From NCBI GenBank assembly GCA_016872075.1, contig VHBF01000044.1:1-5091 (forward strand): 5,091 bases of DNA. Direction: 5' to 3'. The notes beneath the pieces were generated by a model. It made no database searches, was not told where the DNA came from, and saw nothing but the letters and a program-made list of their open reading frames with translations. Shown in pieces: positions 1 to 4,337 of the stretch (position 1 is the first letter of the stretch; each line of letters starts with the position of its first letter). The stretch comes from Bacillota bacterium (GTDB taxonomy: Bacteria > Bacillota_I > Bacilli_A > RFN20 > CAG-826). The position numbers and the translations under genes are program-made.

Positions 1-6
1 CACATC

Positions 7-495
7 TTACTCCACAACTATCTCGACAAAATCACCATCTTTGGTTTCAATTTCAACAATCTTACCAATCACTCCTTGTTCTACTAAGGCCATGATTTTA
101 TTAATGTCGATATCTTTTAACACATCTTTTCCATCCACCTTTGGTGTGACACCCATATCAAGTGCCACTTTTACAAGTGGTAATGGAAGGTTCACTTTTA
201 CTTTATCGCCATCGCTTGATAAAACATTGATTCTAAAGACCATGCGATCCATATCTTTTTTTGTTTTGCTGGCAACATCAACAGTAGGGTTCTTTTCATG
301 ACCCAATAAGTAATCAACGGATGTATCAAATATTTGTGCAATCGTGGTTAATAAGGTTACATCAGGAAACGATACATCCTTTTCCCATTTACTAACTGCC
401 TGTGGTGAAACATTTAATTTCTTCGCAAGCTTTTCTTGCGTCCAACCCTTCTTCTTTCTTAATTCCGTCAGTCTTTGGCCCAATGATGTTTTCAT
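7..495 (-). CDS. XRE-family transcriptional regulator with C-terminal YvlB/LiaX-N (SHOCT-like) type domain
   Basis: This is a 162-residue DNA-binding protein, probably a repressor. Residues about 5-65 form a Cro/C1-type helix-turn-helix: GQRLTELRKKKGWTQEKLA, then LNVSPQAVSKWEKD with the recognition helix, and the family-typical ending FDTSVDYLLG. After a polar linker (66-82), residues about 85-162 resemble, from memory, the small domain found in YvlB/LiaX N-termini and DUF2089 proteins: RINVLSSDGDKVKVNLPLP, a helix LVKVALDMG, and the ending IGKIVEIETKDGDFVEIVVE. The ligand or partner of that domain is unknown to me. The start is supported by the Shine-Dalgarno AGAGGAAG at 507-500 and by the helix-turn-helix beginning within five residues. 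It is transcribed divergently from hpt, and candidate operators lie at its own promoter, so autoregulation is plausible. Whether it also controls hpt-apt is inference. Confidence 0.92.
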   Translation of the reverse strand: MKTSLGQRLTELRKKKGWTQEKLAKKLNVSPQAVSKWEKDVSFPDVTLLTTIAQIFDTSVDYLLGHEKNPTVDVASKTKKDMDRMVFRINVLSSDGDKVKVNLPLPLVKVALDMGVTPKVDGKDVLKDIDINKIMALVEQGVIGKIVEIETKDGDFVEIVVE

Positions 496-544
496 ATTTC
501 TTCCTCTTTTCTACCTATATTATTCATTTACCGTTCATCGATTC

Positions 545-558
545 CTAACGATTGTTAG
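545..558. repeat. Short inverted repeat CTAAC-GATT-GTTAG
   Basis: This is a 5-bp perfect inverted repeat with a 4-base centre in the intergenic region, inside the predicted leader of the XRE mRNA. It could be a small leader hairpin or a further protein-binding dyad. A repeat this short is also expected by chance in AT-rich DNA, so no function is assigned. Confidence 0.3.
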
Positions 559-578
559 TTGATATATGAGTGGTAATT

Positions 579-614
579 CACCTTAAGGTTGATTATAGGA
601 CAACCGTAGGTTGA
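579..614. promoter_or_regulatory. Two tandem dyads flanking the XRE -10 box, candidate operators
   Basis: The first site contains the perfect 10-bp palindrome ACCTTAAGGT (580-589). The second is the inverted repeat CAACC-GTA-GGTTG (601-613). Aligned at an offset of 22 bp, 579-593 and 601-615 agree at 10 of 15 positions and share AGGTTGA exactly (586-592 and 608-614). The minus-strand TATAAT (592-597) overlaps the end of the first site and lies before the second, so a bound protein would cover the promoter. Spacing near two helical turns suits cooperative binding on one DNA face. The neighbouring XRE protein is the obvious candidate binder, which is inference. Confidence 0.45.
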
Positions 615-620
615 GTGAGC
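592..620 (-). promoter_or_regulatory. Candidate promoter for the XRE regulator
   Basis: On the minus strand a perfect TATAAT lies at 597-592. The -35 region at a 17-bp spacing (620-615, GCTCAC) matches consensus poorly and there is no TGn extension. The promoter would therefore be weak, or start elsewhere. A transcript from here would begin near 585 and have a leader of about 90 nt before the ATG at 495. It is supported by the hexamer and position only. Confidence 0.45.
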
Positions 621-639
621 ATTATCTCTAACTATTTCT

Positions 640-669
640 TTAGCGATTTTTTTCCAAATATCATATAAT
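640..669 (+). promoter_or_regulatory. Candidate promoter of the hpt-apt operon
   Basis: A perfect TATAAT lies at 664-669. The best -35 candidate is TTAGCG at 640-645 (18-bp spacer, three of six matches to TTGACA), preceded by an AT-rich stretch. Transcription would start near 676-677, giving a leader of about 48 nt before hpt. Of the two divergent promoters in this gap it is the closer to its gene. Confidence 0.55.
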
Positions 670-676
670 CTTTTAC

Positions 677-719
677 GTTGAGACTTACTTTAATGAACCA
701 AGGACTCAACCCCGGAGGT
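677..719 (+). promoter_or_regulatory. hpt 5' leader: potential stem-loop followed by a strong Shine-Dalgarno
   Basis: GTTGAG (677-682) is complementary to CTCAAC (705-710), forming a 6-bp stem at the very 5' end of the predicted mRNA with a 22-nt loop. The strong ribosome-binding site GGAGGT (714-719) begins four bases after the stem and sits 5 nt before the ATG at 725. The stem could protect the 5' end or modulate access to the ribosome-binding site. It lacks the conserved core of the purine riboswitch and has no terminator U-run. Confidence 0.4.
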
Positions 720-724
720 ATGGC

Positions 725-1312
725 ATGAAATCACAACCAATCCATCCAGACTTTGATCGCGTCTTATTAAACGAAAAAGAAATTGAAACCATTTGCAAAG
801 AATTAGGCGCTAAACTCAACAAGGACTATGCTGGCAAAGTGCCAACTATCTTGGCTGTACTAAAAGGGGTAACCCCTTTTCTTACTGATTTATCAAAACA
901 ATTCACCTTTTATTGTGACTATGAATATGTTGCTTCAAGTAGTTACCACGGTGGAGTGGTTACGTCCAATTGGGTGGAAATCTATTTATGGCCCCGGTTA
1001 ACCCTTCGCAACAAAGATGTCCTTATTGTAGAGGATATTGTTGATTCTGGATTAACCATTCAAAAGATTAAACAAAAAGCTTTGAGTGAAGGCGCTAAAT
1101 CGGTCAAAGTTGTCACACTATTGGATAAACCGGAAGGTAGAAAAACAAAGTTTGTTCCAGATTATATTGGCAAGACCATTCCAAAATTATTCGTGGTTGG
1201 TTACGGAATGGATTTCGATGAAAAGTATCGAAACATTCCCTATGTTGGCGTTCTAAAGCCAAGTATGATCAATATGAATCCCAAGGACTATCCTTGGAAA
1301 AAAGGAGAATAG
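725..1312 (+). CDS. hpt: Hypoxanthine(-guanine) phosphoribosyltransferase
   Basis: This cytosolic type I phosphoribosyltransferase of 195 residues, slightly longer than the usual ~180, converts hypoxanthine and/or guanine plus PRPP to IMP/GMP. The pyrophosphate-loop tripeptide L46-K47-G48 is present, followed by the flexible-loop start SSSYHGG (71-77). The PRPP-binding signature VLIVEDIVDSGLT spans 99-111 with the E103-D104 acidic pair. The purine-contact lysine lies in LLDKP (K135), and FVVGYGMDFDEKYRNIPYVG (156-175) matches the family's base-binding and Mg-binding tail (D163, R169). The stretch 83-94 (around LWPRL) is less typical than the rest. The ATG at 725 has GGAGGT at ideal spacing. 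It is the first gene of an operon with apt, three bases upstream of it. Xanthine specificity cannot be excluded from sequence. Confidence 0.95.
   Translation: MKSQPIHPDFDRVLLNEKEIETICKELGAKLNKDYAGKVPTILAVLKGVTPFLTDLSKQFTFYCDYEYVASSSYHGGVVTSNWVEIYLWPRLTLRNKDVLIVEDIVDSGLTIQKIKQKALSEGAKSVKVVTLLDKPEGRKTKFVPDYIGKTIPKLFVVGYGMDFDEKYRNIPYVGVLKPSMINMNPKDYPWKKGE
862..880. repeat. Perfect 19-nt palindrome inside hpt
   Basis: AAAAGGGGTAACCCCTTTT has 9-base arms around a single central base. As RNA it can form an 8-bp stem with a three-base UAA loop and a U-rich 3' side (TTTTCTT), resembling a bidirectional intrinsic terminator. It covers codons 46-52, including the conserved LKG pyrophosphate loop. Translation of hpt would normally prevent folding. 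Arms this long and this close together are uncommon by chance in 5 kb. Confidence 0.6.
1281..1307 (+). promoter_or_regulatory. Hairpin at hpt 3' end and apt Shine-Dalgarno
   Basis: CCAAGGA (1281-1287) and TCCTTGG (1291-1297) make a perfect 7-bp stem with the loop CTA, within the last codons of hpt. Five bases after it comes AAGGAG (1302-1307), the apt ribosome-binding site, 8 nt before the ATG at 1316 and embedded in the final hpt codons. Ribosomes finishing hpt would open the hairpin next to the apt site, so translational coupling is likely. Part of the symmetry may simply reflect the encoded peptide. Confidence 0.5.
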
Positions 1313-1315
1313 TTC

Positions 1316-1834
1316 ATGGATTTAAAACCATTCATTGCCGCAGTTCAAGATTGGCCCATTAAAGGTGTTTCGTTTAAAGATGTCACCCCATTACTAAAAA
1401 ATGGGGCTGCGTTTCATGAGGCAATTCAATCCTTAGCAAAAATAGTGGCGCGCTACAAACCCGATGTCATTGTTTCACCGGAAGCGCGTGGATTTATTTT
1501 TGGTGGTGCAGTGGCCAGTCAATTAAAGGTTCCTTTTGTCTTAGTAAGAAAAGCGGGTAAATTACCACGAAAAGCAATTGAAGAAAAGTTTACCCTTGAA
1601 TATGGTCAAACGAGTTTATTCATGCACGAGGATGCAATCCAAAAAGGTCAACGCGTCTTAATTCTTGATGATGTTCTCGCCACGGGTGGGACTTCGCTTG
1701 CGATTGCAAATCTTGTAAAACGTTTAGGTGGAAATGTTATTAGTTTTACATTTTTAATAAACTTAACTTACTTACCTGGCGAAGCAAAACTGAAACAACA
1801 TCGCTATCCAGTCGACTTTGTTTTATCTTACTAA
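1316..1834 (+). CDS. apt: Adenine phosphoribosyltransferase
   Basis: This 172-residue protein, the normal length for bacterial APT, makes AMP and pyrophosphate from adenine and PRPP in the cytosol. The N-terminus follows the family pattern: WPIKGVSFKDVTPLL (13-27). SPEARGF (54-60) is the conserved EARGF region, and VRKAGKLPRK (77-86) with LEYG (94-97) forms the flexible catalytic loop. The PRPP-binding signature is VLILDDVLATGGT (114-126) with the D118-D119 pair. The C-terminal YLPGEAKL...VDFVLSY matches the usual LPGxxKL...SLxxY ending. It lies three bases after hpt and uses a ribosome-binding site inside hpt, so the two are co-transcribed and probably coupled. Its stop is one base from the stop of the convergent upp. 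Confidence 0.97.
   Translation: MDLKPFIAAVQDWPIKGVSFKDVTPLLKNGAAFHEAIQSLAKIVARYKPDVIVSPEARGFIFGGAVASQLKVPFVLVRKAGKLPRKAIEEKFTLEYGQTSLFMHEDAIQKGQRVLILDDVLATGGTSLAIANLVKRLGGNVISFTFLINLTYLPGEAKLKQHRYPVDFVLSY
1386..1406. repeat. Inverted repeat CCCCATT / AATGGGG in apt
   Basis: Seven-base perfect arms (1386-1392 and 1400-1406) flank a 7-base centre, over the apt codons for TPLLKNG. Repeats of this size are expected a few times in 5 kb by chance, and no U-run follows on either strand, so it does not qualify as a terminator. It is recorded because it adds a third strong potential stem to the hpt-apt transcript. Confidence 0.3.
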
Positions 1835-1835
1835 A

Positions 1836-2468
1836 TTAACCTTCTTCACCAAACAACCGATCACCGGCATCGCCTAATCCAGGCACGATATAACCTTTTG
1901 CATTGAGCTGCTTATCTAAGGATGCTAAATAAATATTGGTATCTGGATGATGTTTAAGAACTTTATCAATCCCTTCTTGAACAGCAACTAATCCAAGATA
2001 CGTAATCAACTTCGCCCCTTTTTTCTTAATCAAATCAATCGCCTGAATTAAAGTCCCGCCTGTCGCTAGCATTGGATCAAGGATAAAAACTTCTGTGCCG
2101 GCATCAATTTTTGGTAATTTGACCAAATATGAACTTGCTTTAAGCGTTTTCTCATCTCTTACAAAACCGATATGACCTACTTTTGCAGTAGGAATCATTT
2201 CTGTAAACGCATCCAACATACCCAAGCCGGCACGCATAATCGGGACCACCAATACATCGTTAGCAAGTTGATGACCAACCATATCCGAAACCGGTGTGAT
2301 AATGCCTTTTTTCTCTAACTTAAGGTGGTGTGTTGCTGGAAAGACAATCATTTGGGTGATTTCTTTTACCAACGTTCTAAAGTAGTTACTATGAGTTTGT
2401 TTGTCACGGAGAATCGTCATTTTGTGATCAATGAGCGGGTGTTTGACAATATAAGGATTTTGATTCAT
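1836..2468 (-). CDS. upp: Uracil phosphoribosyltransferase
   Basis: This 210-residue protein (family about 208-209) converts uracil and PRPP to UMP. The N-terminal HPLIDHKMTILRDK (10-23) is typical. It has the PRPP-contact segment PIMRAGLGML (76-85), the flexible RDEKTL (104-109), the PRPP motif LDPMLATGGT (130-139) and the uracil-binding tail GYIVPGLGDAGDRLFG (192-207). The ATG at 2468 is chosen over an in-frame ATG seven codons earlier (2489). AGAGGT at 2481-2476 is 7 nt before the inner ATG, the outer ATG has no such site, and the predicted transcript starts after the outer ATG. It is monocistronic here, convergent with apt and divergent from hslO. PsuG in the same window can produce its substrate uracil. 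Confidence 0.97.
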   Translation of the reverse strand: MNQNPYIVKHPLIDHKMTILRDKQTHSNYFRTLVKEITQMIVFPATHHLKLEKKGIITPVSDMVGHQLANDVLVVPIMRAGLGMLDAFTEMIPTAKVGHIGFVRDEKTLKASSYLVKLPKIDAGTEVFILDPMLATGGTLIQAIDLIKKKGAKLITYLGLVAVQEGIDKVLKHHPDTNIYLASLDKQLNAKGYIVPGLGDAGDRLFGEEG

Positions 2469-2492
2469 TCGTGTTACCTCTAAAGACATTGT

Positions 2493-2520
2493 ATTATCTT
2501 TCGCAATTTGATTTTGTTAA
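2493..2520 (-). promoter_or_regulatory. SigA-type promoter of upp
   Basis: Read on the minus strand, TTAACA (2520-2515, five of six to TTGACA) is followed after 16 bp by GATAAT (2498-2493, five of six to TATAAT). The start would fall near 2486, leaving an 18-nt leader with the AGAGGT ribosome-binding site at 2481-2476. This is the best-formed promoter in the window. No attenuator or PyrR-type structure fits in so short a leader. Confidence 0.65.
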
Positions 2521-2523
2521 GAT
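2515..2523 (+). promoter_or_regulatory. Candidate extended -10 promoter of hslO
   Basis: TGTTAAGAT is a TGn-extended -10 (TAAGAT, four of six to TATAAT). No good -35 is visible. Initiation about seven bases downstream would fall at 2530-2531, the first base of the hslO ATG. The element shares its bases with the upp -35 box on the other strand. Confidence 0.4.
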
Positions 2524-2530
2524 ATGGAAG

Positions 2531-3424
2531 ATGAAAAAAGATTATTTTGTATCGGCGATTGCCTTTAATGGCAAAATTCGCGCGATTGCGACCTCGACAA
2601 CCCAACTTGTTCAAGAAGGTTGTCAACGGCACCAAACCTTACCCACAGCCTCTGCAGCATTAGGAAGAACGCTAACTGCAGGGATTTTATTTGCGAGCAA
2701 TTTAAAAGGTGAAGAAAAATATACAGTGCGAATTGCTGGTGATGGACCGCTTGGAGAAATTGTGATTGACGCGAATGCTTTCGGGCAAGTCAGAGGTTAT
2801 GTTCATAATAGCCAAGTGCATTTTCCTGCAAATGCCAAAGGCAAGTTAGATGTGGCAAGAGCAGTCGGAACTAAAGGCCTTATTTCTGTGGTCAAAAGTT
2901 TTGGTTCGGAATATAACTTTACCGGGCAAACCCCGATTATCTCAGGTGAAATTGCTGAAGATTTAGCCTCCTATTTAGTGAATTCAGAACAAATTCCTTC
3001 CGCACTAGCGTTAGGTGTTTTAGTGAATCCAGATGGTCGAATTGCCGCTAGTGGGGGATATTTAATTCAAGCGATGCCAGGATGTGATGATTCAACCTTA
3101 ACGCAAATGGAAGAAGTCATTAAATTGGCAAAACCAATCTCAACCTTATTGTTTGAAGGAAAAACGCCTGAGGGTGTTTTAAAAACCTTAATCCCGGAAA
3201 AAGATTTAGTATTTCTAGGCACCAAAGACATTAGTTTTAAATGTCGCTGTTCAAGAGAGCGTACTGAATCGACATTAAAATTATTAGGAAAAAATGAATT
3301 GCTAGATATGATTAAGGTGCAACATGGCGCCGATGTTCATTGTAATTTCTGTAGTGAACATTACCAATTCTCCGAGCAAGAGTTAAAAAATATTATTTTA
3401 CAATTGGATCAGAAACAACATTAA
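2531..3424 (+). CDS. hslO: Redox-regulated molecular chaperone Hsp33
   Basis: This cytosolic holdase of 297 residues is activated by oxidative unfolding and protects proteins during oxidant plus heat stress. The N-terminal core begins MKKDYFVSAIAFNGKIRAIA and contains TASAALGRTLTAGILFAS and the conserved G-D-G-P-L-G segment. The C-terminal zinc switch is complete: C238 and C240 (CRC, CxC) and C271 and C274 (CNFC, CxxC). The frame is open back to a GTG at 2471, but homology to known Hsp33 starts supports the ATG at 2531. Unlike its neighbours it has no spaced Shine-Dalgarno: GGAAG directly abuts the ATG. A leaderless or near-leaderless mRNA is therefore possible. Its 3' end overlaps psuG on the other strand by 32 bp. 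Confidence 0.95.
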   Translation: MKKDYFVSAIAFNGKIRAIATSTTQLVQEGCQRHQTLPTASAALGRTLTAGILFASNLKGEEKYTVRIAGDGPLGEIVIDANAFGQVRGYVHNSQVHFPANAKGKLDVARAVGTKGLISVVKSFGSEYNFTGQTPIISGEIAEDLASYLVNSEQIPSALALGVLVNPDGRIAASGGYLIQAMPGCDDSTLTQMEEVIKLAKPISTLLFEGKTPEGVLKTLIPEKDLVFLGTKDISFKCRCSRERTESTLKLLGKNELLDMIKVQHGADVHCNFCSEHYQFSEQELKNIILQLDQKQH

Positions 3425-4325
3425 GTTTTTGATAGGCAATGGCGATTTCACTGGCAATTTTAGCGTTATGTTTCACTAACGCAATGTTACTTTTTAATGA
3501 GTCACCACCGGTTAATGCTTTCACACGTGCAAGTAAAAAAGGTGTGAGTGCTGAACCTTTAATATGTTGTTCATCTGCTTCTTTTGTTGAGGATTGAATT
3601 GCTTGATTAATGATTCTAGCATCCATTTCATAGGCAGTTGGGATGGGATTTGCAATCAAAATTCCTTGAGGTAGATTTAAGGTGTGTTGGGTTTTCATGA
3701 GTTTGGCCACTGCAGTAGGATGATCACAACGAAGGGTTAATTTTAATCCACTTTTTGAGTGATAAAATGCAGGAAAATCATCGGTTTGATATCCCACCAC
3801 CGGCACGCCCATGGTTTCTAAATATTCTAAAGTTTTGGGTAAATCAAGAATGGCTTTTGCCCCGGCAGAAACGACCGTCATGGGTATACTTGCAAAAGCT
3901 TCAAGGTCAGCAGAAATATCAAATGAAGTTTCAGCACCGCGATGGACGCCACCAATCCCACCTGTCGCAAAAACTTGAATGCCGTGCATCCGCGCTAAAT
4001 ACATCGTGGTTGCAACCGTTGTACCGCCTGATAAACCATGGGTAAGGACATAAGCTAAATCTCGTTGCGATACTTTTCTAACATTTTTACTTTGGGCAAA
4101 TCGGGTCAATGAATTTTTATCAAGGCCAATATGAATCACGCCATCTAAAATGGCGATCGTCGCAGGGGTTGCCCCAGCATCAAGAACTACCCTTTCAACC
4201 GCTAAGGCGGTTTCTAAGTTTTCCGGATAAGGCATTCCGTGACTAATAATCGTACTTTCAAGGGCAACAACAGGCAAACCTTTTCTCAATGCTTCCTCTA
4301 CATCATGGGCAATGATTGTTTTCAT
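3393..4325 (-). CDS. psuG: Pseudouridine-5'-phosphate glycosidase
   Basis: This 310-residue cytosolic enzyme cleaves the C-C glycosidic bond of pseudouridine 5'-phosphate to uracil and ribose 5-phosphate (reversible). It matches the PsuG family end to end: VALESTIISHGMPYPEN (20-36), GGTTVATTM (100-108), ATGGIGGVHRGAE (120-132), FDISADL (135-141), VVSAGAKAILDLPKT (151-165), NPIP, and LTGGDSLKSNIALV (271-284). By comparison with the E. coli enzyme as I recall it, E23, H128, D140 and K157 correspond to active-site residues E31, H137, D149 and the Schiff-base lysine K166. The start has AAGGAG (4337-4332) at 6 nt, overlapping the upstream permease stop, so the two genes are one transcript. No pseudouridine kinase (psuK) is visible; it may lie elsewhere. 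The last codons overlap hslO. Confidence 0.96.
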   Translation of the reverse strand: MKTIIAHDVEEALRKGLPVVALESTIISHGMPYPENLETALAVERVVLDAGATPATIAILDGVIHIGLDKNSLTRFAQSKNVRKVSQRDLAYVLTHGLSGGTTVATTMYLARMHGIQVFATGGIGGVHRGAETSFDISADLEAFASIPMTVVSAGAKAILDLPKTLEYLETMGVPVVGYQTDDFPAFYHSKSGLKLTLRCDHPTAVAKLMKTQHTLNLPQGILIANPIPTAYEMDARIINQAIQSSTKEADEQHIKGSALTPFLLARVKALTGGDSLKSNIALVKHNAKIASEIAIAYQKLNVVSDPIVK

Positions 4326-4331
4326 CGGTTT

Positions 4332-4337
4332 CTCCTT
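4332..4337 (-). promoter_or_regulatory. psuG Shine-Dalgarno overlapping the permease stop codon
   Basis: On the minus strand the permease stop TAA (4339-4337) runs straight into AGGAG, so the last A of the stop is part of AAGGAG. Eleven bases separate the permease stop from the psuG ATG. This arrangement favours reinitiation and supports an operon. Confidence 0.7.

Noticed and set aside
610..653. Intrinsic terminator before hpt, from the T-run at 647-653
   Set aside because: No stable GC stem directly precedes the T-run; the only nearby pairing (GAG/CTC) is three bases and too far away.
496..724. Purine riboswitch or PurR box upstream of hpt
   Set aside because: The conserved purine-aptamer core and loop-loop elements are not present, and no CCGAAC-type PurBox occurs (only CCGTTC at 531-536).
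720..728. Mini-ORF ATG-GCA-TGA overlapping the hpt start
   Set aside because: The ATG at 720 is one base from the Shine-Dalgarno, too close for initiation, while ATG 725 is ideally spaced. The overlap is probably fortuitous.
2469..2489. Longer upp start at ATG 2489
   Set aside because: It has no ribosome-binding site, overlaps the likely transcription start, and adds seven residues not typical of the family. ATG 2468 has AGAGGT at 7 nt.
2471..2530. Extended hslO from GTG 2471 or TTG 2489
   Set aside because: The extra 20 residues do not resemble Hsp33, have no ribosome-binding site and would overlap the upp promoter and leader.
3755..4045. Plus-strand open frame opposite psuG, and similar frames opposite the XRE gene and the permease
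   Set aside because: They are antisense to genes with clear family motifs, lack ribosome-binding sites and encode unrecognisable, compositionally odd peptides.
4165..4212. Small hairpins GGGG-TTG-CCCC and AACCGC-TAAG-GCGGTT near the psuG start
   Set aside because: Arms of 4-6 bases with short loops are expected several times by chance in 5 kb, and both lie in conserved coding sequence.
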